Counted from the first letter of the stretch, positions 1-7,578 are shown. The stretch: DNA of 64,000 nucleotides from Rhodocyclaceae bacterium (GCA_028714035.1 JAQTNA010000010.1:1-64000), one strand, 5' to 3'. Notes: a model not told the origin generated them from the letters alone. Numbers and translations: made by a program.

Positions 1-107
1 AGGTCAATGCCTGGCAGTCGCGCCGAAATGCAGACCAGCGAGGAATCGCTTGGTCTTTCACCCGGCAAGACGCAGATAGCAAGATGGCTCGGCATTATGT
101 TTCGTAA
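1..107 (+). mobile_element. IS630-like transposase, C-terminal fragment (cut by window edge)
   Basis: An open frame enters from the left edge (codons from base 3) and stops with TAA at 105-107. The last residues read IAWSFTRQDADSKMARHYVS, which resembles the C-terminal end of IS630-family transposases (a W-x-F-T...DAR-K-(K/R)-x-Y pattern from memory of the family). Only about 34 codons are visible, so the catalytic DDE residues lie outside the window. No terminal inverted repeat could be recognised between 108 and 231, a stretch in which I see no gene. The family assignment is tentative. Confidence 0.4.
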
Positions 108-231
108 TTAACGTGTCGAGATACTAGGGTCAGAGAGGGCCAGGGTTGAAGGGCAAAAATCGGGGACGGGGGAAAAGCTCCGTGCGCCTTGCGCACGCCG
201 ATTTTCCCTAGCCCCTCAGGCTTGCCAGCCT

Positions 232-1056
232 CTAGCCCCTTCCCAAAAGCACTTCCACCACGAAGCGGCTGCCCACGTAGGCCAGGAGCAGGGCCAGGAA
301 GCCGGCCAGTGTCCAGCGCAGGGCCTTGCGCCCGCGCCAGCCCCAGACGTGGCGACCGAACAGCAGGGCGGCGAAGATGGCCCAGGAGACGAAGGCGAAT
401 ACGGTCTTGTGACTCACCGTCACGGCCTTGCCGAACAGCACCTCGGAGAACAGGACTCCCGATACCAGGGTGGCGGTGAGCAGCAGGAAGGCCACGGAGA
501 TGAGCCGGAAAAGCAGGGACTCCATGGTCAGAAGCGGCGGCAGGGAAGCCAGGGCGCGGGACATACGGCCCCGGTGCAGGCGCTTTTCCGCCGCGGCCAT
601 GAGCAGGGCATGAAGGGCCGCCAGGGTAAACAGGCTGTAGGCCAGCATGGCGACGATGAAATGGGCGCGGAAGGCGGCGGAACCGGCGTCCACCGTCAGG
701 AGCGGCGCGGGAAACATCAAGGGCAGAAGGGCGCATACGGCGGCCAGCGGCAGGCCCAGGGCCTGCAAGCCTTCCAGGCGGGCGTAGAGGCTCTCTATCC
801 AATAGACGGCGATGGCCAACCAGGACATCATGGCCAGGGCGGTGGAAAAGCCGAAGCGCATCTGGGAGCCCTGGAACATGTCCTCGTGCAGGGCGAGGCC
901 CTGCACGATGATCGCGGTCAGCAGGACGAGACGCACATTCCGCGTCGTGGCCGGCCGGGAGTCGAGGGCTGCGCCGGTATTCTGAACGCGCCAATAATAC
1001 GCGGCGAGCAGGGCGTAGGCGGAAGTCGGCAATAGATGCAGTAGAATCGCGAGCAT
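232..1056 (-). CDS. ypjD: Inner-membrane cytochrome c assembly-like protein YpjD
   Basis: A 274-residue polytopic membrane protein with about eight hydrophobic segments, in the CcsA/CcmC-like (HemX/YpjD) group. The C-terminal part carries a membrane segment with WAIFAALLFGRHVWGWRGRK, typical of the tryptophan/histidine-containing region of this family. The start chosen is the ATG at 1056, which opens on a transmembrane helix (MLAILLHLLPTSAYALL); a 12-codon longer form is possible. It is divergent from ffh, the same arrangement as ypjD-ffh in enteric bacteria. The molecular function of YpjD is not settled; a role in haem or cytochrome handling is inferred from family membership only. Confidence 0.85.
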   Translation of the reverse strand: MLAILLHLLPTSAYALLAAYYWRVQNTGAALDSRPATTRNVRLVLLTAIIVQGLALHEDMFQGSQMRFGFSTALAMMSWLAIAVYWIESLYARLEGLQALGLPLAAVCALLPLMFPAPLLTVDAGSAAFRAHFIVAMLAYSLFTLAALHALLMAAAEKRLHRGRMSRALASLPPLLTMESLLFRLISVAFLLLTATLVSGVLFSEVLFGKAVTVSHKTVFAFVSWAIFAALLFGRHVWGWRGRKALRWTLAGFLALLLAYVGSRFVVEVLLGRG

Positions 1057-1224
1057 TTCACTGGCTGGAAAGTTGCGTCGCTCCCGGGACACGTTCCCTT
1101 GCGGAGGTACCGCCGGAAGCGTCGGGCAGGGCGGAAACTTTCATGGTTGGTGGTTTATGGTGGCAGTATCGCCGTTTCCATTAGTCTAACTCATTGCTTC
1201 CCCCCGCGGAAATCACCGGATACC

Positions 1225-2580
1225 ATGCTAGACAATTTGACCCAAAGGCTGGCCAAGGTCGTCAAGACCGTCAGGGGCCACGCCCGCATCACCGAGGACA
1301 ACATCGCCGAGGCCCTGCGCGAGGTGCGCATGGCCCTCCTGGAAGCGGACGTGGCCTTGCCCGTGGTGAAGGAACTCGTCGCCCGCATCAAGGAAAAGGC
1401 CCTGGGCCAGGAGGTGATCGGCAGCCTGACCCCCGGCCAGGCCCTGGTGGGCGTGGTGCATCGGGAACTGACCGAACTCATGGGCGGCACCCATGTCGGG
1501 CTGAATTTCGCCACCCAGCCACCCGCCGTGATGCTCATGGCCGGCCTTCAGGGCGCGGGCAAGACCACCACCACGGCCAAGCTGGGCAAGCTCCTGAAGG
1601 AGCGCCAGAAGAAGAAGGTGCTCACCGCCAGTTGCGACGTGTATCGCCCCGCCGCCATCGAGCAGCTGCGCCTGGTGTCCGAACAGGCGGGCGTGGATTT
1701 CTTCCCCTCCCAGGTGGGCCAGAAGCCGGTGGACATCGCCCTGGCCGCCCTGGACTACGCCAAGAAGCACTACTACGACGTGCTGTTCGTGGACTCCGCC
1801 GGCCGCCTGGCGATTGACGAAGCCATGATGGCCGAAATCAAGGAGGTTCATGCGGCGCTGAACCCCATCGAGACCCTGTTCGTGGTGGATGCCATGCAGG
1901 GCCAGGATGCAGTGAATACCGCCCGGGCCTTTTCCGAGGCCCTGCCCCTGACCGGTATCGTCCTGACCAAGCTGGACGGCGACTCCCGGGGCGGCGCGGC
2001 GCTCTCCGTGCGCCACGTCACCGGCAAGCCGCTCAAGTACGCCGGCGTCGGCGAGAAACTCACCGGCCTGGAGGAGTTTCACCCGGAGCGCATGGCGTCC
2101 CGCATCCTGGGCATGGGCGACATCCTGGGCCTGGTGGAGGAAGCCCATCGCGGCCTGGACCAGCAGAAGGCGCAGGAGTTCGCCAAGAAGATCAAGTCCG
2201 GCAAGACCTTCGATTTCAACGACTTCAAGGAGCAGATCGCCCAGATGAGGAACATGGGCGGCCTGTCTTCCATGCTGGAGAAACTCCCCGCCCAGTTCGC
2301 CCAGGCCGCCCAGCAGGCCTCCGGCCAGGTGGAGGAGAAGGCGATCCGGCGCATGGAGGGCATCATCAATTCCATGACCCTCCTGGAAAGGAAGAAGCCC
2401 GAACTCATCAAGGCCAGCAGGAAGCGCCGCATCGCCACCGGCGCGGGCGTCACGGTGCAGGAAGTGAACCGCCTGCTCAGCCAGTTCGAACAGACCCAGA
2501 AGGTGATGAAGCAGTTCTCCAAGGGCGGCATGGGCAAGATGATGCGCGCCATGAAGGGCATGATGCCTGGCATGCGCTGA
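1225..2580 (+). CDS. ffh: Signal recognition particle GTPase Ffh
   Basis: Protein subunit of SRP, which binds 4.5S RNA and hydrophobic signal sequences and delivers ribosomes to FtsY at the membrane. From ATG 1225 the protein is 451 residues, the normal family length; a 42-codon upstream extension is open but does not resemble Ffh. Seen in sequence: N-terminal helical N domain (MLDNLTQRLAKVVKTVRGHA), P-loop GLQGAGKT at about 107-114, DVYRPAA, DSAGR, TKLDGD, and a C-terminal methionine-rich M domain ending MGKMMRAMKGMMPGMR. Followed by a repeat-filled gap and an unrelated cytochrome gene. Confidence 0.97.
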   Translation: MLDNLTQRLAKVVKTVRGHARITEDNIAEALREVRMALLEADVALPVVKELVARIKEKALGQEVIGSLTPGQALVGVVHRELTELMGGTHVGLNFATQPPAVMLMAGLQGAGKTTTTAKLGKLLKERQKKKVLTASCDVYRPAAIEQLRLVSEQAGVDFFPSQVGQKPVDIALAALDYAKKHYYDVLFVDSAGRLAIDEAMMAEIKEVHAALNPIETLFVVDAMQGQDAVNTARAFSEALPLTGIVLTKLDGDSRGGAALSVRHVTGKPLKYAGVGEKLTGLEEFHPERMASRILGMGDILGLVEEAHRGLDQQKAQEFAKKIKSGKTFDFNDFKEQIAQMRNMGGLSSMLEKLPAQFAQAAQQASGQVEEKAIRRMEGIINSMTLLERKKPELIKASRKRRIATGAGVTVQEVNRLLSQFEQTQKVMKQFSKGGMGKMMRAMKGMMPGMR

Positions 2581-2605
2581 TTTCGTCTCTGGAAAATCCA
2601 TTTCA

Positions 2606-2723
2606 ACCGCAGAGACGCGGAGGCGCAGAGGAAAGGCAATACCTTGCGCCAGGATGCGATTTACTCTTCCTTGGCGAGGCCGCAATTTTCAATTTGCTCA
2701 TGTTTTCTCTGCGCCTCTGCGGT
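2606..2723. repeat. Inverted repeat element, CCGCAGAG family, copy 1
   Basis: The left arm (ACCGCAGAGACGCGGAGG onward, 2606-2636) and right arm (tctctgcgcctctgcggt, to 2723) are imperfect reverse complements around a roughly 65-bp centre. Related copies lie at 38645-38758 and 47504-47611. This copy fills the gap between ffh and the cytochrome gene. No coding potential is seen. Confidence 0.75.
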
Positions 2724-2748
2724 GAGATGAAGTTTTTTTACGAACCCT

Positions 2749-3207
2749 ATGCCCATGCCACGCACTTTCTTCCTTGTCATTTTCGCCGCCCTGGCGCTCT
2801 CCGGTTGCGGTGAGCCCGAGGACACCCGTCCCGGCCAACCGGTGGCCCATCGCAAGCAGGCGTTCAAGGACATCTTCGATGTCTTCGACTCCATGGGCGC
2901 CATGCTGAAGAAAGACAGCTACGACGCCGCCACCTTCAAGGCGCTGGCCCAGCAGCTCGCGGCCAGGCGCAACGCGCCCTGGAACTATTTCGCGGCGGAC
3001 ACGCTCTATCCGCCCAGCCACGCCAGGGCCGAGATCTGGAGCGAGCCGGCGAAGTTCGACGAGGACAAGAAGGACTTTCTGGCGGCCACGGACCGGCTCA
3101 TCGCGGCAGCCGGCGGCCAGGATCGCCGCGCCATCGAGGCCGCCTTCGGCAAGGTGAAGGATAGCTGCGAGGCCTGCCACAAGGCATTCAAGAAACGTTC
3201 GGACTAA
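2749..3207 (+). CDS. Cytochrome c'-like lipoprotein
   Basis: A 152-residue protein with a lipoprotein signal (MPMPRTFFLVIFAALALSGC; lipobox LSGC, cysteine 20), a helical middle and a single haem c motif CEACH near the C-terminus. A C-terminal CxxCH in a four-helix protein of this size is the hallmark of cytochrome c', a high-spin haem protein that binds NO/CO. The usual cytochrome c' is a soluble periplasmic dimer; this one is predicted to be anchored by its lipid. Start could be ATG 2749 or ATG 2755. The terminal basic tail after the haem motif (KAFKKRSD) fits the family. Gas ligand and role are inferred. Confidence 0.88.
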   Translation: MPMPRTFFLVIFAALALSGCGEPEDTRPGQPVAHRKQAFKDIFDVFDSMGAMLKKDSYDAATFKALAQQLAARRNAPWNYFAADTLYPPSHARAEIWSEPAKFDEDKKDFLAATDRLIAAAGGQDRRAIEAAFGKVKDSCEACHKAFKKRSD

Positions 3208-3218
3208 GAGGCCAGACA

Positions 3219-4253
3219 GTGGGGCGCAGGGAGTGGGAAGTGGGAAGTGGGAAGTGGGAAGTGGGGGCCGTCTGGGTGTGCCTCATCCTGCCTCTCGTGC
3301 TGCTCGCCGGGTGCTCATCCGCGCCGCCGAAGAAGGAGGCGGCGCGCATCGAGCCTGTCCGGCCGGCCGTTTCTGCTCCCGCCACGGTTGCGACTCCCAA
3401 GGCGCCCATTCAGAAGAAGGGCGGCGCCTACTACCAGGATGACGGCCCGGGCGACAACCCGCCGGACCTGGCGGCGGTGCCGGAACCCGTGCCCCGGCGG
3501 GAACCCTTGCGGCGTGCCGCCAACAAGCCCTACAGCGTGCTGGGCCAGGACTTTCAGCCCTTCGAGGGACTGCGCAAGTACTCCACCACGGGAATCGGCA
3601 GCTGGTACGGCCGCAAGTTTCATGGCCAGCAGACCTCCAGCGGCGAGCGCTACGACATGTACGGCATGACCGCCGCCCATCCCATCCTGCCCATTCCCAG
3701 CTATGCCCGGGTGACCAACCTGAAGAACGGCAAATCCGTGGTGGTACGGGTGAACGACCGCGGACCTTTCCTCAATGGCCGGCTGATTGATCTCTCCTAT
3801 GCCGCGGCCTGGAAACTGGGCTACGCCGAGCAGGGCAGCGCGCCGCTCCGGGTGGAGGCCATCATCCCCGGCGAATTGCCGGTCATGGCCGCCGCGCCGG
3901 AAGCCACCCCGCCGGCCGCACCCTTCCCCCTGCCCCCAGCCCCCGGCGCCGACGAGGACGATCCCATCGCGGCCTTCGCGCGGGAGGACGAGGCGCCGGT
4001 GGCCGTTCCCGCCGTGGCCGGCAAGGGCGGGATCTTCCTGCAACTGGCGTCCTTCTCGTCCCGCGGCAACGCGGAAAGTTTCCGGGAGCGCTTCTCCACC
4101 GAGCTGCCGGATGCCGGGGCGCCGCTCTCGGTCGTGCCCGGCAGCGGCCTGTTCCGCATCCACCTGGGGCCTTACGCCGACGCCCGGGAAGCCACCCGGG
4201 CCGCGGATCGCCTGGGCAAGCAACTGCACATCAAGCCCTTCGTGGTGCGATAA
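3219..4253 (+). CDS. rlpA: RlpA-like septal ring lytic transglycosylase (DPBB + SPOR lipoprotein)
   Basis: Peptidoglycan hydrolase family of the outer-membrane lipoprotein RlpA. Seen: lipoprotein signal ending LLAGC, a proline/alanine-rich linker, a double-psi beta-barrel domain at about residues 120-210 (GIGSWYGRKFHGQQTSSGE... VVVRVNDRGPF, with the conserved WYG, H and NDRGPF residues), another low-complexity linker, and a C-terminal SPOR domain (from GGIFLQLASF) that binds denuded glycan at the septum. The start is uncertain: GTG 3219 would translate a GGGAAGT-type tandem repeat as the first residues, whereas GTG 3261 starts just before the hydrophobic signal (GAVWVCLILPLVLLAGC) and is at least as plausible. 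Confidence 0.93.
   Translation: MGRREWEVGSGKWEVGAVWVCLILPLVLLAGCSSAPPKKEAARIEPVRPAVSAPATVATPKAPIQKKGGAYYQDDGPGDNPPDLAAVPEPVPRREPLRRAANKPYSVLGQDFQPFEGLRKYSTTGIGSWYGRKFHGQQTSSGERYDMYGMTAAHPILPIPSYARVTNLKNGKSVVVRVNDRGPFLNGRLIDLSYAAAWKLGYAEQGSAPLRVEAIIPGELPVMAAAPEATPPAAPFPLPPAPGADEDDPIAAFAREDEAPVAVPAVAGKGGIFLQLASFSSRGNAESFRERFSTELPDAGAPLSVVPGSGLFRIHLGPYADAREATRAADRLGKQLHIKPFVVR
3228..3264 (+). repeat. GGGAAGT tandem repeat at the start of rlpA
   Basis: Four to five head-to-tail copies of a seven-base unit (GTGGGAA) immediately precede and may overlap the first codons of rlpA. Similar GGGAGTGGGAAG tracts occur at 7639-7665 (after the MazF-type toxin gene) and, inverted, at 48849-48886 (end of flrC). 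Confidence 0.8.
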
Positions 4254-4335
4254 GCCTCGAAGCCTCCGCCTGAAACACCAACGCGCGCCGGACGCGGAGT
4301 AAACTCCTTCCGGTCCATCCAGCGAGGCCACCGTC

Positions 4336-5415
4336 ATGCGCATCGGCACCCCGAGAGAGATCAAGAACCACGAATACCGGGTCGGCCTCACCCCCGCGGG
4401 GGCCAGGGCGCTGGTCCAGTCCGGCCACGAGGTGCGGGTGGAGACACATGCCGGTGCCCGGGTCGGCTTCCCGGATGCGGCCTATGTCGAGGTCGGCGCG
4501 CGCATTGCCGCCAGCGCCGCCGAAGTCTATGGCGCGGACCTCATCGTCAAGGTCAAGGAACTCCAGCCGGCGGAATACGGCCTCACCCATCCCGGCCAGA
4601 TTCTCTACGGCTACCACCACTTCGCCCCGGCCCCCGAACTGGCCCGGGAAATGCTGGCGCGAGGTCTGTCCTGCCTGGCCTATGAAACGGTCACCGACAA
4701 CCGGGGCGGCCTGCCGCTCCTCGCCCCCATGTCCCGCATCGCCGGGCGGCTCGCGCCCCAGGTCGGCGCCTGGGCCTTGCAGATGGCCAACGGCGGCTCC
4801 GGCGTCCTGCTCGGGGGCGTGCCCGGCGTGCCGCCGGCCCACGTGCTGGTGATCGGCGCGGGCTCCGTGGGCAGCAATGCGGTGGAGATCGCCGTGGGCA
4901 TGGGTGCGCGGGTGACCGTGCTGGACCTGGACAATGACCGCCTCGCCGCCCTGGACGAAGAATACCGGGGGCGGATCGAGACCTGCATGAGCACGGCCGA
5001 CGCCCTGGCGGAACAGTTGAAGGATGCGGATCTGGTGGTCGGCGCCCTCCTGGTGCCGGGCAAGCGGGCGCCCAGACTGATCACGCGGGCGCACCTGCGG
5101 ACGATGCGCCCCGGCTCGGCCTTGGTGGACGTGGCGATTGACCAGGGCGGCGTGGCCGAGACTTCCCGGCCCACCACCCACTCGGAGCCGATCTTCGTGG
5201 CAGAAGGCGTGGTCCATTACTGCGTCGCCAACATGCCCGCCGCGGTCGCCCGCACCGCCACCCTGGCGCTGACCCAGGCCACCCTGCCCCACCTGCTGGC
5301 CCTGGCGAATCTCGGCCTCAAGGAAGCCCTGGCCCGCGACCCCCACCTCGCCGCGGGGCTACAGATTCACGAAGGAAAAATCACCCATTCCGGCCTGGCG
5401 CAGGATATTGGCTAG
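4336..5415 (+). CDS. ald: Alanine dehydrogenase
   Basis: NAD-dependent oxidative deamination of L-alanine to pyruvate and ammonium, linking alanine to central carbon metabolism. The protein (359 residues; family about 370) begins MRIGTPREIKNHEYRVGLTP, the characteristic substrate-domain start of the AlaDH/PNT family, contains VKVKELQP and YGYHHFA, and a Rossmann NAD-binding motif VIGAGSVGSNAVEIAVGMGA near residue 175. The ending is slightly shorter than usual but otherwise intact. It has its own gap upstream and is followed by an inverted-repeat element right after the stop, so it looks monocistronic. Confidence 0.95.
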   Translation: MRIGTPREIKNHEYRVGLTPAGARALVQSGHEVRVETHAGARVGFPDAAYVEVGARIAASAAEVYGADLIVKVKELQPAEYGLTHPGQILYGYHHFAPAPELAREMLARGLSCLAYETVTDNRGGLPLLAPMSRIAGRLAPQVGAWALQMANGGSGVLLGGVPGVPPAHVLVIGAGSVGSNAVEIAVGMGARVTVLDLDNDRLAALDEEYRGRIETCMSTADALAEQLKDADLVVGALLVPGKRAPRLITRAHLRTMRPGSALVDVAIDQGGVAETSRPTTHSEPIFVAEGVVHYCVANMPAAVARTATLALTQATLPHLLALANLGLKEALARDPHLAAGLQIHEGKITHSGLAQDIG

Positions 5416-5420
5416 GGGCT

Positions 5421-5640
5421 CTAGTAGTCAGTCATGCTGATTCGCAATGATGTGGGGCCGGCTTCAGCTAGCCCAAAAGTCCCCTCGCCCCGCTTGCGGG
5501 GAGAGGGTTAGGGTGAGGGGGGATTGGCCACTGAGTGCCCCTCACCCCGGCCCTCTCCCCCCTGTCGGGGGGCGAGGGAGGTGTAGCCGAGTTACCTTCC
5601 TAATCAGGTATCCATTTGATTCAGAATGACTGACTACTAG
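5421..5640. mobile_element. MITE-like element with 23-bp terminal inverted repeats
   Basis: The ends are near-perfect inverted repeats: CTAGTAGTCAGTCAT... at 5421-5443 and its complement ending ATGACTGACTACTAG at 5618-5640, with 21 of 23 positions matching. The 220-bp interior contains two opposed GC-rich blocks (CCTCGCCCCGCTTGCGGGG... and ...CCCCTCACCCCGGCCCTCTC) also found in the element at 25687-25849. No transposase is encoded. It lies six bases after the ald stop. The palindromic CTAG at each tip could be a target duplication or part of the repeat. Confidence 0.8.
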
Positions 5641-5648
5641 GGAAAGAC

Positions 5649-5716
5649 GTAGGTCGGGTTTCAACCCGACATCCCCGCACCACCCGGCTTTCTCGTTGGG
5701 TTGAAACCCGACCTAC
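5649..5716. repeat. REP palindrome GTAGGTCGGG, left copy flanking brnTA
   Basis: A 68-bp near-palindrome: GTAGGTCGGGTTTCAACCCG at one end, the complement at the other, and an internal GTCGGGTTGAAACCCGAC-type hairpin. It differs from the copy at 6397-6464 at only two positions, and both are in the same orientation. The BrnTA genes lie between them. Confidence 0.9.
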
Positions 5717-5756
5717 CCGCTGCGACGACATGCAGGGCACGGGCTTTACCGACCCG

Positions 5757-6044
5757 CTACGCCGCCTCCAAGTCCCGGGCTGCGTCCTCCAGCACCGCAT
5801 CCGGCACCCCGCGTTTCTTCAGCGCCTCGATCAGGCGCGCCGTCGGCCCGAAGGCGTATTTCGCCTCGTCCTGGCGCAATCCCTCGCCGATGTAGGACTT
5901 GAGCAGCGGCTGATAACCCGAAAAACCCTTTTTCGGCGCTATTTCCTTCATGGCATCCACGACATCCACCGGAATACGCAGGGTGATGGTGGTCATGGGC
6001 CGGTCCTTGGCCAGCCGCGCCTTGATACGTTCAGGAATGCTCAT
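5757..6044 (-). CDS. brnA: BrnA-type antitoxin
   Basis: A 95-residue protein encoded immediately downstream of, and overlapping by 14 bases, a BrnT-type toxin. The sequence (TITLRIPVDVVDAMKEIAPKKGFSGYQPLLKSYI) has the arrangement of a short ribbon-helix-helix DNA-binding domain: a beta-strand TITLRIP followed by two helices. This fits BrnA-class antitoxins, which bind BrnT and repress their own operon. Start taken at ATG 6044; a longer open frame upstream only reads through brnT. Assignment rests on domain pattern and gene order. Confidence 0.8.
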   Translation of the reverse strand: MSIPERIKARLAKDRPMTTITLRIPVDVVDAMKEIAPKKGFSGYQPLLKSYIGEGLRQDEAKYAFGPTARLIEALKKRGVPDAVLEDAARDLEAA

Positions 6045-6330
6045 GCTGCCGCCTTTCGTCCTGGGTTGCCCGCCGAGCGGAAATGATGCGGATGAATTCG
6101 CCCTCGATCTCGATATGAACCACGAACAACAAGCGTCCCGTCGCATCGAAGCCGATGATCGCATCCCGTGGCTCGCCGAACCGTCCCGCTTCCACCAGCC
6201 TGAAGAACGGATCGAAGAACACCGTCGCCGCCTGCTCAAAGGTGATCCCGTCGTGCTTGCCTGGATTGGCTGCTGCCTTCCGCTCATTCCAAACGAAAGC
6301 AGCGCCGTTCAGTTCGAAGCGAATGTCCAT
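6031..6330 (-). CDS. brnT: BrnT-type toxin (ribonuclease)
   Basis: A 99-residue protein with the BrnT signature: FVWNERKAAANPGKHDGITF (W-x-x-x-KA-x-x-N-x-x-KH-G), then EQAATVFFDPF, and a C-terminal strand region ending IRIISARRATQDERR (the ARRA-x-x-x-ER motif). BrnT enzymes are RelE-like ribonucleases that block translation and are neutralised by BrnA. Start is ATG 6330, 8 bases from a sigma-70-type promoter region. The pair is bracketed by two almost identical 68-bp REP palindromes (5649-5716 and 6397-6464), suggesting movement as a unit. Confidence 0.92.
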   Translation of the reverse strand: MDIRFELNGAAFVWNERKAAANPGKHDGITFEQAATVFFDPFFRLVEAGRFGEPRDAIIGFDATGRLLFVVHIEIEGEFIRIISARRATQDERRQHEHS

Positions 6331-6337
6331 GGGCTTG

Positions 6338-6365
6338 AGTTTAGAGCATGTATTTACTTTGTCAA
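6338..6365 (-). promoter_or_regulatory. Sigma-70-type promoter of brnTA
   Basis: On the minus strand, TTGACA (6360-6365) is separated by 16 bases from TAAACT (6338-6343), directly upstream of the brnT start at 6330. The very short leader fits an autoregulated toxin-antitoxin operon. Confidence 0.6.
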
Positions 6366-6396
6366 CACACAAACCCGGCAAACCATGGAATAACCC

Positions 6397-6464
6397 GTAG
6401 GTCGGGTTTCAACCCGACATCCCCGCACTACCCGGCTTTCTCGTCGGGTTGAAACCCGACCTAC
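6397..6464. repeat. REP palindrome GTAGGTCGGG, right copy flanking brnTA
   Basis: The second 68-bp copy, 66 of 68 bases identical to 5649-5716 and in the same orientation. It begins 31 bases upstream of the brnTA promoter, and its right end is 4 bases from the stop of the gene remnant at 6469-6690. Confidence 0.9.
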
Positions 6465-6468
6465 GCGA

Positions 6469-6690
6469 CTACGAGGCCCCACCATAGCCCTCTCCCACTT
6501 TCCTCGCCCTCCCCAGAGCAACCAGAGTTTCCAGGAGTTGGGGCAGGCGTTTTTTCCAGGCGCCGCGGCCGGTGAAGCGGGCGACCAGGAATCCCAACGG
6601 GGTTTGCGTGGAGCGGGTGCGCAAGTAGGAAAGCGCGACGTGCCCGCCCTTCCCGTAGGCATGAGCCTCGGCCTTTGCCCACCCTCGGAC
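6469..6690 (-). pseudogene. Gene remnant in frame after the NERD gene stop
   Basis: After the TAA of the NERD-domain gene (6691-6693) the same frame stays open for 74 codons to a TAG at 6469-6471. The translation looks protein-like rather than random: HVALSYLRTRSTQTPLGFLV, then WKKRLPQLLETLVALGRARK, resembling a winged-helix C-terminal end such as is found on some restriction-modification or helicase proteins. There is no start codon of its own with a ribosome site. It is either the tail of a gene whose body was lost, or a readthrough tail. No family could be assigned. Confidence 0.4.
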
Positions 6691-7578
6691 TTAATCCTTC
6701 GCCACACCCGCCAACTTCTCGACAGCAAATACAGCCCGTTGAAGAGCTGCGGGGTCCAGACGACTCTGGGGTTTGGTAAACAACCAGTCCGATTTCTTGG
6801 GGTTGATGACTCGAACCATATTATCGGAAATGGGAGCGGTATTTTTCACGAACCAACCGGGTAGAGCGAGTACCGCCTGGACAGCGAAAGTTTCACCGGT
6901 CGCTTTCTGAAGGTGGCGAGCCAGCCAGTCCGCCTGCCGCCGGGCCTGGACCAGCGAATCAGTATCAGTCCAACCAGGGAATTCCAGTTTGTAGCCGTCG
7001 TAACAAACCTTGACCACCTCCACCCCTTGGCCCGCAGCCGGCTTAAGACGCGATTTGGTTTCCACCGCAAATACCCCGGCCGGGGTGATCACGACGTGGT
7101 CAATGTTGAATTCTCCTGCCTGCACATCATGAATGATGCGATTGTTTCCGGCCAATACATCCGAGATTTCCTGGGCGACGGCCTTTTCGGCAAGAATGCC
7201 TTGGCGCAATTGCCGTAGAGCCCCCATGCGCCGACTGCCACGCCAACTCACGAAAATGGAAACACATAGGCCGATAAACAGAACGAAGGCGTCGGCGCCG
7301 GTCAACTGTACATCTTTCGGTAGGTGTAAAGAGAGGATGGCGACACACACAGCGGGGCCGACGGCGATTACCTCAATCACATTGCCCTGTACCTCATTCA
7401 ACATATCTTCGCGCCTTCGTTCAAGGCTATCAGAGGGTAGGCGACGCAACTCCGTGGTGAGCGGCTCGCGTCTGGAGTCCCTATCCAGACGCCAACGGGC
7501 AAGATAAATCACCAGCAGCATGATCCCCGTCGGGAGAAGAGAAAACGCAACCGCAAGCACGGTCCACATTGGGATCAT
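6691..7578 (-). CDS. NERD-domain membrane protein (predicted nuclease-related)
   Basis: A 295-residue protein with two N-terminal hydrophobic regions (residues about 5-28 and 70-105) followed by a NERD domain. Seen: GILAEKAVAQEISDVLAG, then NIDHVVITPAGVFAVETKSR with the family core I-D-H-(V/I)-(V/L)...G(V/I)(F/Y)-x-(V/I)E-x-K, which corresponds to the D-ExK active-site pattern of related nucleases, and AVLALPGWFV. NERD proteins are often in accessory or defence regions; their substrates are mostly unknown. Neighbours here are two toxin-antitoxin modules and a gene remnant, consistent with a defence or mobile patch. It might start at the internal ATG 7569. Confidence 0.85.
   Translation of the reverse strand: MIPMWTVLAVAFSLLPTGIMLLVIYLARWRLDRDSRREPLTTELRRLPSDSLERRREDMLNEVQGNVIEVIAVGPAVCVAILSLHLPKDVQLTGADAFVLFIGLCVSIFVSWRGSRRMGALRQLRQGILAEKAVAQEISDVLAGNNRIIHDVQAGEFNIDHVVITPAGVFAVETKSRLKPAAGQGVEVVKVCYDGYKLEFPGWTDTDSLVQARRQADWLARHLQKATGETFAVQAVLALPGWFVKNTAPISDNMVRVINPKKSDWLFTKPQSRLDPAALQRAVFAVEKLAGVAKD

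Noticed and set aside
95-994. Long open frame on the minus strand (Arg/Pro-rich)
   Set aside because: It is a frame shadow of ypjD in high-GC DNA, with improbable composition and no domain.
1093-1224. 4.5S RNA next to ffh
   Set aside because: The conserved GGAAGCAGCC-type core of 4.5S RNA was not found in the gap.
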